A stretch of DNA of 64,000 bases, from contig JAFVQM010000002.1 of assembly GCA_017504795.1 (NCBI GenBank), forward strand, positions 62,001 through 126,000. The letters run 5' to 3'. Positions 25,398 through 34,061 of the stretch are shown piece after piece (within the stretch, counting starts at the first letter, position 1; each line of letters starts with the position of its first letter). The DNA comes from Clostridia bacterium. Its GTDB lineage: Bacteria > Bacillota > Clostridia > Christensenellales > Borkfalkiaceae. The notes under the pieces are model-generated. The model ran no database searches. It was not told where the DNA came from and saw nothing but the letters and a program-made list of their open reading frames with translations. A program made the translations under genes and the position numbers.

Positions 25398-26621
25398 TTA
25401 TACTATATCGCGCCTTAAAATATCCCCTTTTTCAAGCGGAATATCCGTATATATATACAATTTTTGCTGAACGATTTTCGCGTCCTTTATATCTTCGCCG
25501 TTTTCAGTTTCAATTTTAGTAACTTCTATTTTTTTATTGAAATTATCGCTTGGGGATAGAACTTCTAAAACGTCGCCTACCTTAAAGCGGTTGCGCATTT
25601 CAACTAATACAGCGCCCCTATCGTTATCGTATCCTAGAACGGACGCTATAAATAAACTATTCCCCGTAGACTGGCTGTTTTCATAGTTTACGGTATCGTC
25701 GTTTTTGCCAAATGCGTATGCGGTGGTAAATGCGCGATGAAAAGTCTTTTTAAGTTCGGCTTGATACAAGGGGTTATTTTTGTAAGACGAGCCTATTTTA
25801 TAATACTCGTCAATCGCACGGCGGTAAGCGTTTATTACCGTTGCAAGATAATACTCGCCTTTCATACGCCCTTCAATCTTAAACGAGTTAACGCCCGCAG
25901 ATATCATTTCGCCTATATAGTCTAGTAAATTTAGGTCTTTACTGTTGAGAATATACGTTCCCCTTTCGTCTTCTTCAATCGGGTAGAAACTTCCTTCTTT
26001 ATTTACTTCTTTAATAGCGTAATTCCAACGGCAGGCTTGAACGCACTCCCCGCGATTTCCGTCACGCCCCGTTAAATAGCCAGATAATAAACATCTACCG
26101 CTGTAACTTATACACATTGCGCCGTGAATAAACGCTTCAAGTTCAGTGCCAGATAACTCGTCTTTTATCTCTTTTATTTCGCTAAGCGATAGTTCTCTTG
26201 CTAAAACTATACGCTTTATGCCTTGTTCTTCCCAAAACTTAGCCGAAAGTTTGTTTTGCGTGTTTGCCTGCGTGGAAAGATGAAGTTCAAGTTTTGGCGC
26301 AACTTGTTTTGCTATATAGATAACGCCGGGGTCTGATACGATAACCCCGTCCACCCCGATTTCGTATAGGTATGGAAGATAGGTTTTAAGGCTTTCAAAA
26401 TCACAGTTTTTAGCGTAAACGTTTACAGTAACGTATAACTTTTTACCAAGGCTATGCGTGTATAAAACGGCTTCTTTTAATTCGTCAAAAGAAAAGTTAT
26501 CCGAAAACGCGCGGAGAGAAAAACTTTTTCCGCCAACGTACACCGCGTCCGCCCCGTAGTAAAGCGCTGTTTTTAGTTTTGAAAAATTGCCAGCCGGCGC
26601 TAATAATTCTACTTTTTTCAT
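25398..26621 (-). CDS. Peptidase U32-family protein, TrhP/RlhA-like
   Basis: A 407-residue U32 protein. ELLAPAGNFSKLKTALYYGADAVYVGG opens the barrel, and the signature EAFIHGAMCISYSGRCLLSGYLTGRDGNRGECVQACRWNY (about 165-204) carries the conserved cysteines that bind an iron-sulfur cluster. U32 proteins of this type (YrrN/YrrO of Bacillus, YegQ of E. coli) make 5-hydroxyuridine at tRNA wobble position 34 from prephenate-derived chemistry rather than act as proteases. The adjacent TrmR-like methyltransferase supports this role. One U32 gene is seen here, not two as in Bacillus. Confidence 0.88.
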   Translation of the reverse strand: MKKVELLAPAGNFSKLKTALYYGADAVYVGGKSFSLRAFSDNFSFDELKEAVLYTHSLGKKLYVTVNVYAKNCDFESLKTYLPYLYEIGVDGVIVSDPGVIYIAKQVAPKLELHLSTQANTQNKLSAKFWEEQGIKRIVLARELSLSEIKEIKDELSGTELEAFIHGAMCISYSGRCLLSGYLTGRDGNRGECVQACRWNYAIKEVNKEGSFYPIEEDERGTYILNSKDLNLLDYIGEMISAGVNSFKIEGRMKGEYYLATVINAYRRAIDEYYKIGSSYKNNPLYQAELKKTFHRAFTTAYAFGKNDDTVNYENSQSTGNSLFIASVLGYDNDRGAVLVEMRNRFKVGDVLEVLSPSDNFNKKIEVTKIETENGEDIKDAKIVQQKLYIYTDIPLEKGDILRRDIV

Positions 26622-26633
26622 AAGTTATTCCTT

Positions 26634-27269
26634 TTATTTTTTGTACGACACGGCGATTCCGTCGCCAACGTCGAAAAAGCAGGTGATAAGGTCTGTATCT
26701 GATGCTAAAATCTCGTCAAACTCGCGAATTTTACGCGCAAGTGAGTTGTATATTTTAGGCGTTTTAACTTCGCCAGAAACGTAACCCCTGAATAAAACGT
26801 TGTCGGTAAACAGTACTCCGCCCTTTTTAAGTAGGTTTTTAAGCACGGGAAGAAGCCTTGTGTAACTTGCCTTATTGCAGTCTAAAAATATAAAGTCGTA
26901 CTCCCCTGTAAGCGTAAGCGCCGTTTCGTAACTATCGCCAAGAATTGCCGTAACCCTATCGTAAACGCCGAACTTTTTGAAATTTTTAATGGCTTCGGTT
27001 TGCGAAGGCTCAAACTTTTCAATGGTGGTTAGTTTTGCCGTTTTTTGAGTTAGTAGCATAGCCGTTCCCGAACAACCCGTAGCCGTGCCGAGTTCTAAAA
27101 TGTTTTGTGGGTTTTTAATAGAAACCATCAATAGTAGTTCGGATAAACTCTCGTCTAAAATAGTTGGAATTCCGCTTTCTTTATAAAATACGCGTAAATC
27201 TTTTAATTCCTGCGGGAGTGAAAACTCCGCGCTTTTTTCCGTTAAGTTTTTTGTAAATTCGTTTATCAT
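26634..27269 (-). CDS. trmR: SAM-dependent O-methyltransferase, TrmR-like
   Basis: A 211-residue class I methyltransferase of the O-methyltransferase family 3. ILELGTATGCSGTAMLL (57-73) is the SAM-binding loop, EKFEPSQ the acidic ribose contact, and FIFLDCNKASY with FTDNVLFRG the metal/substrate site. In Bacillus TrmR (YrrM) methylates 5-hydroxyuridine-34 of tRNA to 5-methoxyuridine, next to the U32 genes. The same pairing here favours that function over a catechol substrate. It overlaps rnj by 4 nt. Confidence 0.8.
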   Translation of the reverse strand: MINEFTKNLTEKSAEFSLPQELKDLRVFYKESGIPTILDESLSELLLMVSIKNPQNILELGTATGCSGTAMLLTQKTAKLTTIEKFEPSQTEAIKNFKKFGVYDRVTAILGDSYETALTLTGEYDFIFLDCNKASYTRLLPVLKNLLKKGGVLFTDNVLFRGYVSGEVKTPKIYNSLARKIREFDEILASDTDLITCFFDVGDGIAVSYKK

Positions 27270-28918
27270 ACTTCGGTAATAATAGGTAAAATCATAGGAT
27301 TTTTCTTGATTTTTTTGAATACGTAGTCACGTAGTTTTTTTCGTAAAATGTTTCTAAGTTCAGTTTTATCGCCTGCGGACTTTACGTTGTAACTGTCAAA
27401 CGTTTTAATGATTATCGATTTCATTTCGGCAATTTGGCTATCTGTTAGCCCTGCGCCTTTACCTATAACGTCAGGCTCTTGAAGAACTAGCCCGCTTTCT
27501 GCTGATATACAGCACACCGCAACCACTATACCTTCGGCGGAAATGTACTTTCTATCTCTAACGACGTTTGGCGCTTCGCCAACCGAAAGCCCGTCCACAA
27601 GCCGACTTCCAGACGGAAACTTTTCTCTTCTTTTCATTGACTTTTGGGTAAGTTCAACCGTATCTCCTATATCGGCAATTAAGCAAGCGCTATCGCGCAT
27701 ACCCATTTCTTTTGCAAGTTCTACGTGCTTTATAAGGTGGCGGTATTCGCCGTGCACGGGAATAAAAAATTTAGGGCGGATAAGCGAGTGCATAATTTTA
27801 AGTTCTTCTTGGCAAGCGTGACCTGATGCGTGAATTTTTTCTAAACTCTCGTAACACACTTCCGCGCCCTTTCTGTATAGGTTGTTTATAACTTGGTAAA
27901 TATTCTTTTCGTTGCCGGGGATAGGCGATGCGGAAATGAGTATCACGTCGTTTTTGCCGATAGTTACGTCCTTCGACTCGCCCGACGCCATTCGCGTTAA
28001 AGCGCTCATCGGCTCGCCTTGTGAACCCGTTGATATAACTACGAGTTCTTTATCTGGTATATTTTTAATTCTATCAATTTCAACGATAGTGTCTTTTGGG
28101 ATAGTGAGTTCGCCTATTTTAGAAGACGCTTCAATCACGTTTATCATACTTCTACCAGATAGCGCAACTTTTCTCTTATTTTTGTACGCTAGGTTAAGTA
28201 TTTGTTGAATTCTATATACGTTTGATGCAAAAGTTGCAATAACTAAGCGCTTATTTTTATGCTCGGCAAAAAGCCTATCTAGGTTTTCAGTTACCACGCT
28301 TTCACTCATAGAATATCCCGAGCGCTCAACGTTGGTAGACTCGCATAGCATAAGCGTTACGCCCTTTTTACCTATTTCGGTAAGGCGGGCAAGGTCTATA
28401 ATTTCACCGCCAATCGGCGTTAGGTCAACCTTAAAATCGCCCGAGTGGAACACCACGCCAACGGGCGTTTGGATAGAAAGCGCAACCGCACCGGGTATTG
28501 AGTGGTTTACGTTTACAAACTCAACTGAAAACACCCCTGCTTTTATTGTAGATTTTGGTTCAACCGCAAAAAGCCTAGCGCCTTTTACGCCTTGTTCGCG
28601 AATTTTATTATCAAGTAGCGTAAGCGTTAGTTTAGTGCCGTAAACGGGCACGTCAATTTCTTTCAAAAGATACGGAACACCGCCTATATGGTCTTCGTGC
28701 CCGTGCGTTAAAAATAAACCGCGTATGCGCTCCTTGTTTTGATTAAGATAGGTAATATCCGGTATAACTAAGTCAACCCCGGGCATTTCGCTTGTTGGAA
28801 AGGTAAGCCCCGCGTCAATTATAATTATATCTTTGCCGTATTCAAGCGCGGTCATATTTTTTCCTATTTCACCAACCCCGCCCAAAAAACGAACTTTTAA
28901 CGTGTTTTTGTTTTTCAT
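27266..28918 (-). CDS. rnj: Ribonuclease J
   Basis: A 550-residue 5'-3' exo/endoribonuclease central to RNA decay in Gram-positive bacteria. The metallo-beta-lactamase site is LTHGHEDHIGG (His72, His74, Asp76, His77), with HSGDFKVD, CESTNVERSGYS and the beta-CASP domain (VIATFASNVYRIQQIL, STGSQGEPMSALTRMA). PVHGEYRHLIKH gives the last metal His. Full length. AAGGAC precedes the ATG. First gene of an operon with trmR and the U32 gene. Confidence 0.96.
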   Translation of the reverse strand: MKNKNTLKVRFLGGVGEIGKNMTALEYGKDIIIIDAGLTFPTSEMPGVDLVIPDITYLNQNKERIRGLFLTHGHEDHIGGVPYLLKEIDVPVYGTKLTLTLLDNKIREQGVKGARLFAVEPKSTIKAGVFSVEFVNVNHSIPGAVALSIQTPVGVVFHSGDFKVDLTPIGGEIIDLARLTEIGKKGVTLMLCESTNVERSGYSMSESVVTENLDRLFAEHKNKRLVIATFASNVYRIQQILNLAYKNKRKVALSGRSMINVIEASSKIGELTIPKDTIVEIDRIKNIPDKELVVISTGSQGEPMSALTRMASGESKDVTIGKNDVILISASPIPGNEKNIYQVINNLYRKGAEVCYESLEKIHASGHACQEELKIMHSLIRPKFFIPVHGEYRHLIKHVELAKEMGMRDSACLIADIGDTVELTQKSMKRREKFPSGSRLVDGLSVGEAPNVVRDRKYISAEGIVVAVCCISAESGLVLQEPDVIGKGAGLTDSQIAEMKSIIIKTFDSYNVKSAGDKTELRNILRKKLRDYVFKKIKKNPMILPIITEV

Positions 28919-29055
28919 AAATCTAGTCCTTAAAATAATATAGTTATTATTATTTTAACACAATATGCCTTTTTTGTAAACAGTAAATAAACGCCTTATT
29001 TTTTATACTGAGCCCCTTTCGACAAAATAATTGAAAAAAGCACGGAAAACCCGTG

Positions 29056-29454
29056 CTACTTCATTTTATCAAAAACTGTGTTTAACGAAAAAAACAAACT
29101 ACGTTTATCAATAAACAAGTCAATAACGTCGTACTCTAAGGTGTCGGGTATCAAACACAAGGTATACCCCATTAAAATAGTATCAACCGTTAATTTTATA
29201 TTATCGCAATTAGATAAGCGTTTAATTTTATCATATAAATATTTTGCTTCATACGTCAAAAAAGTTTCAACGGTTTCATAAGCAGATTTATAATTTAATT
29301 TTCTACGTTCTGCATTTATATTTTCGTCTGAAAAACATCTATTAGATATTGAATGTTTTGATAGTTTAATAAAAACTTCATTAAAAATTAAATCTACAAT
29401 TTCCTTGCTTGGAAATAACTTGTATAAAACTTCACCTTTTAGTCTACAATCCAT
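29056..29454 (-). CDS. Uncharacterised 132-residue protein
   Basis: I do not recognise the family. The protein is rich in Lys, Ile and Leu, appears mainly alpha-helical, and has no signal peptide or clear membrane segment: MDCRLKGEVLYKLFPS..., NAERRKLNYKSAYETVETFLTYEAKYLYDKIK, then DTLEYDVIDLFIDKRS. An ORF could extend to 29526, but a near-consensus promoter (-35 at 29506-29511, -10 at 29483-29488) lies within that extension, so the ATG at 29454 is the likely start. It is divergent from an XRE regulator and its promoter spacer holds a palindrome, so it is probably that regulator's target. Confidence 0.6.
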   Translation of the reverse strand: MDCRLKGEVLYKLFPSKEIVDLIFNEVFIKLSKHSISNRCFSDENINAERRKLNYKSAYETVETFLTYEAKYLYDKIKRLSNCDNIKLTVDTILMGYTLCLIPDTLEYDVIDLFIDKRSLFFSLNTVFDKMK

Positions 29455-29482
29455 AAAATACTCGTTATGCGTGTTTTTATAA

Positions 29483-29511
29483 ATAATAACACACGCTTTT
29501 CGTGTAGTCAA
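29483..29511 (-). promoter_or_regulatory. Promoter and candidate operator of the uncharacterised gene
   Basis: TTGACT, 17 nt, TATTAT on the minus strand. The palindrome ACACG-AAAAG-CGTGT (29491-29505) fills the spacer. A half-site CGTGT recurs at 29531-29535 before the divergent XRE gene. Confidence 0.7.
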
Positions 29512-29546
29512 TACCCTTTTACTCATTTTCCGTGTATTTATTAAGT

Positions 29547-29882
29547 ATGATTAAATTTTCAGCAGTATTAAAAAATTTGCTACAAGAAAGGGGCATTACA
29601 CAAGAAACCCTAGCAAAAGAATTTTTTACAACACAACAAACCGTAAGTAGATGGTTAAACGGCATTAACGAACCTGACTTTACTACCCTTAACAAACTTG
29701 CCGATTATTTAGGTTGTAGCGTTGACTATTTGCTTGGTCGTGAAGACGATTACGGTATAGTAAACACTAAAACTAACAACTTAACTAAAATGCAGTTAGA
29801 TTTACTTTCGTCATTTGACATTTTGTCAACTGACGATCAAAATAAGGTTTTAGGCTTTATTAAAGGTTTAGAAAATAAATAA
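29547..29882 (+). CDS. XRE-family regulator with C-terminal extension
   Basis: A 111-residue Cro/C1-type regulator: MIKFSAVLKNLLQERGITQETLAKEFFTTQQTVSRWLNGINEPDFTTLNKLADYLGCSVDYLLGRED, followed by a 40-residue tail (TKMQLDLLSSFDILSTDDQNKVLGFIKGLE) of the kind that dimerises repressors. A GTG at 29532 could add five residues; the ATG fits the family. Neither start has a clear ribosome site. Divergent from the uncharacterised gene at 29454, which it probably represses through the ACACG/CGTGT palindrome. Confidence 0.87.
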   Translation: MIKFSAVLKNLLQERGITQETLAKEFFTTQQTVSRWLNGINEPDFTTLNKLADYLGCSVDYLLGREDDYGIVNTKTNNLTKMQLDLLSSFDILSTDDQNKVLGFIKGLENK

Positions 29883-29883
29883 T

Positions 29884-29913
29884 TTGAGCGGTAGCACTAC
29901 GCTACCGCTTTTA
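29884..29913 (+). terminator. Terminator after the XRE gene
   Basis: AGCGGTAGC / GCTACCGCT with loop ACTAC, followed by TTTTAT. Confidence 0.85.
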
Positions 29914-29981
29914 TAAAGCAAATTAAAAAGCACAAAACTCGCGCCACTATTTTGTTTTTAGTCTTGATAATCTCCATATAT

Positions 29982-30015
29982 AAAAACTCTCGTTTGATTT
30001 CAAACGAGAGTTTTT
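29982..30015. terminator. Terminator downstream of valS
   Basis: AAAAACTCTCGTTTGA / TCAAACGAGAGTTTTT with a very short loop: a long perfect stem, T-rich on both strands. It lies about 250 nt after the valS stop, so the repeat region is part of the valS transcript. Confidence 0.85.
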
Positions 30016-30021
30016 CTATTT

Positions 30022-30229
30022 GTTTATTGCAACTTTTTTAAGACCTTAGAAACAAGCAAGACAAGGCTCGCCTAGACGGGTGGTTGCAATAGACCTTTTT
30101 GGTCATTGCAGACACTTAACTAAAAGTTTATTGCAACCTTTTTAAGACGTTAGAAACGAGTATATCGAGGCTCGCAAGGGATTGCGGACAGCACTAACCT
30201 TTTTGGTTGTGATGGTCGCAAAACCGTAG
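30022..30229. repeat. Two-copy tandem repeat, 104-bp period, in the valS 3' region
   Basis: Unit 1 starts at 30022 and unit 2 at 30126, both with GTTTATTGCAAC, TTTTTAAGAC, TTAGAAAC and GGCTCGC at the same offsets. Each unit carries a hairpin of the form (G/A)ACC-TTTTT-GGT(C/T) at similar places (30092-30104 and 30195-30207). Unit 1 also pairs ATTGCAAC (30026) with GTTGCAAT (30083). No open frame is shared. It is a structured non-coding repeat of unknown role. Confidence 0.65.
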
Positions 30230-30268
30230 CAGTAAACGAAGATAGACGAAGTTTATAACGGCTTAAAA

Positions 30269-32896
30269 TTAGTCGGAGATTTCCTTTATGTTAGCCTTAA
30301 TTTTCTTGCGCATATCGATATACTTGTTGAGTTTTTCACGTTCTTGATCAACGAGCGCTTTGGGGGCTTTTGCTAAGAAACCGTTGTTGGCAAGTTTGCC
30401 GTTTGCCCTTGCAATTTCACTTTCTACCTTTTCAAGTTCAGCGTTTAGTCTTATAACTTCTTTTTCAAGGTCAACAAGTTCGCCAAGCGGAACGAAAAGT
30501 GAAGTTTTATCAAGAACGACAGATACCGTTTTAACGGTAATTTCGTCCTTGCTTTCGATAAATTTAACGCTACCGATATTAGCAAGTTTTTCAACGTAGA
30601 TAGACGCTTTTTCAATAAGGCGCTTTTTCTCGGTTACGATATAAAGGTCAACCTTTTTGCTCGGCGCACAACCCGTATCCGCCCTAATTTGACGAATTGC
30701 GGTAATAATACTCATAACGTATTTTAAGTCTTCGGCATCTTTGCGGTATGCAAGTTTAGAGTTATATCTTGGGTACTCGGATACCATAATGCTTTCTTTA
30801 ACGCCGGGGATATGTTGATAAATTTCTTCGGTGATAAACGGAATATAAGGATGAAGAAGTTTTAAGGTGTTTTTAAGAACGTAGATTAAAACGCTTAAAA
30901 CGTCCGTCTTCTTATTCTCGTCAGTTCCGTATAAATACGGTTTACATAGTTCAATATACCAGTCGCAGAAGTCGTTCCAGAAAAAGTCTTGAAGTTCGGA
31001 ACAAGCAAGCCCGATTTCATACTTTTCCATATTTAAGGTAACTTTTTTAACGGTGTTGTTAAGGCGTGAAATTATCCACTTATCGGCAAGGTTGAGTTTT
31101 ACTGCCGAAATATCTTTAATCTTTTTGCCTTCGCAGTTCATAAGTACGAAACGCGATGCGTTCCAAATCTTATTTATATAGTTACGGCAACCTTCAATTT
31201 TATCCTTACTAAATCTCGTATCGCTACCGGGCGCAATACCGCCAAGAAGTGCGTATCTAAGAGTGTCCGCCCCGTACTCGTCAATAATTTCAAGGGGGTC
31301 GATACCGTTGCCTAAGGACTTACTCATTTTTCTACCTTGCGCGTCACGAACTAAGCCGTGGATAAGTACGTCCTTAAACGGAATGCGGTTGGTGTGTTCA
31401 AGCCCACTAAATATCATACGAGCAACCCAGAAGAAGATTATGTCGTACGCGGTAACCAAAAGGTCGGTCGGATAGAAGTATTTCAAATCTTCCGTAGCCT
31501 CAGGGTATCCAAGCGTAGAGAACGGCCATAACGCCGAACTGAACCAGGTATCTAAAACGTCTTCATCTTGACGGATATTTTTGCTGTTACACTTAGGACA
31601 AACGCTTATATCGTGTTTAGAAACGGTCATTTCCCCGCAGTCGTCACAATAGTACGCTGGGATTCTATGCCCCCACCAAAGTTGGCGAGAGATACACCAG
31701 TCTCTAATATTAGTCATCCAGTTGTAGTAAATTTTGGTAAATCTTTCAGGAGTGAACTTGATAGACTTTTTCTTAACGACGTCAATCGCGGGTTTTGCAA
31801 GCGGTTGCATTTTAACAAACCACTGCTTAGAAATTATCGGCTCAACAATAGTTGAACAACGGTAACAATGCCCAACGTTGTGAGCGTAAGCCTCGGTTTT
31901 TTCTAAAAGACCTAACTCTTCAAGGTCAGAAACAATTTGCTTTCTGCACTCGAACCTATCAAGACCTTGATATTTTCCAGCCTCTTCGTTCATAGTACCG
32001 TCGTCGTTCATCGTTTTGATAACGGGAAGGTTATGGCGAAGCCCAACTTCAAAGTCGTTAGGATCGTGAGCAGGCGTAATTTTAACTGCGCCCGTACCAA
32101 AGTCAAGTTCAACGTAATTATCTTGAACGAGCGGAATTTCACGGTTAACGATAGGTAAAATTAAGGTTTTGCCAACTAAGTCTTTATACCTTTCGTCTTT
32201 TGGGTTTACTGCAACGGCAACGTCACCAAGCATTGTTTCAGGGCGAGTGGTCGCAACGACAACGTATCTATCTTCGCCTTTAACTTGGTATTTTACGTGC
32301 CATAAGCCCGATTGTTCTTCGGTATAGTCAACTTCCGCGTCGGAAAGTGCGGTTTTACAAACGGGGCACCAGTTGATAATTCTTTTACCTTGGTAGATTA
32401 AGCCCTTTTCGTAAAGGTTAACGAAAACTTCTTTAACGGCGCGGTTACACTTTTCGTCCATAGTGAACGCTAGGCGCGACCAGTCGCACGAAGAACCTAA
32501 TTTTTTAAGTTGTTCAATAATTCTACCGCCGTACTTTTCCTTCCAAGCCCAAGCGCGAACTAAAAACTCTTCACGCCCGATTTCTTCTTTTGAAAGACCT
32601 TCTTCTCTAAGCGCGTCAACAATTTTTACTTCGGTTGCGATAGACGCGTGGTCCGTACCAGGTAACCAAAGCGTTTCATAGCCTTGCATACGCTTAAATC
32701 TAACGATACTATCTTGAATAGAATCGTTAAGCGCGTGCCCCATATGAAGTTGCCCCGTGATATTCGGTGGGGGTATAACAACGGTGAAAGGCACTTTGTT
32801 TGGGTTGGGTTGGGCTTTGAAATAGCCGTTTTCTTCCCATTCTTTATAAATCCTATCTTCAAAACTCTTAGGATTGTAGGTAGTTGAAATTTCCAT
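30269..32896 (-). CDS. valS: Valyl-tRNA synthetase
   Basis: Charges tRNA-Val. 875 residues from the ATG at 32896, which has GGAGAG 6-7 nt upstream; the ORF can be read further to 33004 but that crosses the promoter. Class I motifs: [15 protein letters not shown] (HIGH variant HMGH) and [14 protein letters not shown] (KMSKS). The editing domain ([17 protein letters not shown]), zinc-type Cys pairs ([21 protein letters not shown]...CPKCNSK) and the C-terminal coiled coil ([28 protein letters not shown]) are present. No T-box leader is seen. Confidence 0.97.
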   Translation of the reverse strand: MEISTTYNPKSFEDRIYKEWEENGYFKAQPNPNKVPFTVVIPPPNITGQLHMGHALNDSIQDSIVRFKRMQGYETLWLPGTDHASIATEVKIVDALREEGLSKEEIGREEFLVRAWAWKEKYGGRIIEQLKKLGSSCDWSRLAFTMDEKCNRAVKEVFVNLYEKGLIYQGKRIINWCPVCKTALSDAEVDYTEEQSGLWHVKYQVKGEDRYVVVATTRPETMLGDVAVAVNPKDERYKDLVGKTLILPIVNREIPLVQDNYVELDFGTGAVKITPAHDPNDFEVGLRHNLPVIKTMNDDGTMNEEAGKYQGLDRFECRKQIVSDLEELGLLEKTEAYAHNVGHCYRCSTIVEPIISKQWFVKMQPLAKPAIDVVKKKSIKFTPERFTKIYYNWMTNIRDWCISRQLWWGHRIPAYYCDDCGEMTVSKHDISVCPKCNSKNIRQDEDVLDTWFSSALWPFSTLGYPEATEDLKYFYPTDLLVTAYDIIFFWVARMIFSGLEHTNRIPFKDVLIHGLVRDAQGRKMSKSLGNGIDPLEIIDEYGADTLRYALLGGIAPGSDTRFSKDKIEGCRNYINKIWNASRFVLMNCEGKKIKDISAVKLNLADKWIISRLNNTVKKVTLNMEKYEIGLACSELQDFFWNDFCDWYIELCKPYLYGTDENKKTDVLSVLIYVLKNTLKLLHPYIPFITEEIYQHIPGVKESIMVSEYPRYNSKLAYRKDAEDLKYVMSIITAIRQIRADTGCAPSKKVDLYIVTEKKRLIEKASIYVEKLANIGSVKFIESKDEITVKTVSVVLDKTSLFVPLGELVDLEKEVIRLNAELEKVESEIARANGKLANNGFLAKAPKALVDQEREKLNKYIDMRKKIKANIKEISD

Positions 32897-32953
32897 AAAT
32901 ACTCTCCAAAATTTATCTATGATAAAGGTTGTTTTTCTTTGCGTGCGAATATT

Positions 32954-32982
32954 AGTATATAATGTTTTTTTAATATTGTCAA
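32954..32982 (-). promoter_or_regulatory. Promoter of valS
   Basis: TTGACA, 17 nt, TATACT on the minus strand, leader about 50 nt. The -35 box overlaps that of the divergent ABC operon. Confidence 0.8.
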
Positions 32983-33005
32983 ATAAAAGTTTGCCGTCAT
33001 ACAAT
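32976..33005 (+). promoter_or_regulatory. Promoter of the ABC importer operon
   Basis: TTGTCA, 18 nt, TACAAT on the plus strand. The -35 hexamer (32976-32981) overlaps the valS -35 hexamer almost completely, so the two promoters must compete. Confidence 0.55.
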
Positions 33006-33033
33006 GTATTATGTTTATTAAACGGAGCATTTT

Positions 33034-34035
33034 ATGAAAAAATTTATTACCATATTCTTATCTTTTCTAATTTTTCTACTGCCCCTTACGGGTTGCAAGG
33101 AAGAAGACAATAACGTTATAAGAGTTAACGAAGTTACAGACTCGTTCTTTTACGCCCCCTTCTACGTTGCTATCGAAAAGGGCTTTTTCAAAGACGAAGG
33201 CTTAGAAATTGAACTAACTAACGGCGGTGGATCTGACGTTTCTATGACGGCACTTCTATCAAAAAACGCCGATATTATTTTAGCGGGGCCCGAAACGGCA
33301 GTTTACATAAACCGTGCCGACCGCCAAGACGCGCCCAAGGTTTTTGCACAACTCACAAAGCGTGATGGTTGCTTTTTAGTTTCCCGTAACGCTGAACCAG
33401 ATTTTTCTTGGGATAACCTTAATGGCAAAGAAATTATTATCGGCAGAAAAGGCGGACTCCCCGCAATGACTTTTCAGTATCTAATGAAAAACTTAGGCTA
33501 TCAAGACGGGGTTGACGTTACCCTTAGAACGGATATTCAGTTTAACCTTATGGCGCCCACTTACGACTCGGGCGTGGGCGATTACGTAACGCTTTTCGAA
33601 CCCGTTGCAACCGAGTTTGTAAACCAAGGCAAAGGGCATATCGTTGCGAGCGTTGGCGCTAAAAGTGGCGAGATACCCTACACTTCGTTTATAGCGCTTG
33701 AAAGTTACCTTAAAGACAATTCAAGTAAGGTTGAAAAGTTTGTAAAAGCGATGTATAAGGCGATTAAGTACGTAAAAACTGCGCCAGCAAGCGAAGTTGC
33801 AAAAGAACTTGTTAAACACTTTACGGGCTCAAACGTAAATCAAACTGCCGAGTCGCTTGAAAACTATTTAAGCGTTGATACTTGGATGACCGATATGAGT
33901 TTACCTGAAAGTATGTTCAATAAACTTTTGGACGTTGTATCTAGCGCCGGCGAATCGGTATCGGGCGTAACTTATCAAAAGGTGGTTGACAACACCTTTG
34001 CAAGCAAGGGTTATAAAGAGTTTTACAACCTATAA
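33034..34035 (+). CDS. ABC transporter substrate-binding lipoprotein, NMT1/THI5-like
   Basis: A 333-residue periplasmic-type binding protein anchored as a lipoprotein (signal peptide, lipobox LTGC with Cys21). RVNEVTDSFFYAPFYVAIEKGFFKDEGLEIEL and the LLSKNADIILAGPETAVY segment place it in the SsuA/NMT1 group, which binds thiamine precursors, sulfonates or nitrate-like ligands. The precise ligand cannot be read; no TPP riboswitch precedes it. First gene of a three-gene importer operon, CGGAG before the ATG. Confidence 0.88.
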   Translation: MKKFITIFLSFLIFLLPLTGCKEEDNNVIRVNEVTDSFFYAPFYVAIEKGFFKDEGLEIELTNGGGSDVSMTALLSKNADIILAGPETAVYINRADRQDAPKVFAQLTKRDGCFLVSRNAEPDFSWDNLNGKEIIIGRKGGLPAMTFQYLMKNLGYQDGVDVTLRTDIQFNLMAPTYDSGVGDYVTLFEPVATEFVNQGKGHIVASVGAKSGEIPYTSFIALESYLKDNSSKVEKFVKAMYKAIKYVKTAPASEVAKELVKHFTGSNVNQTAESLENYLSVDTWMTDMSLPESMFNKLLDVVSSAGESVSGVTYQKVVDNTFASKGYKEFYNL

Positions 34036-34061
34036 AAAACTAATTACTAAGGAGAAGACGT

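Noticed and set aside
30022..30229. CRISPR or IS remnant in the valS 3' region
   Set aside because: Only two units of 104 bp, not short identical repeats; no transposase, terminal repeats or target duplication seen.
32897..33033. T-box leader before valS
   Set aside because: The leader is about 50 nt, and no T-box sequence or specifier loop is present.
33000..33034. TPP riboswitch before the NMT1-type ABC operon
   Set aside because: The leader is too short and lacks the thi-box motifs, so a thiamine role is not supported.
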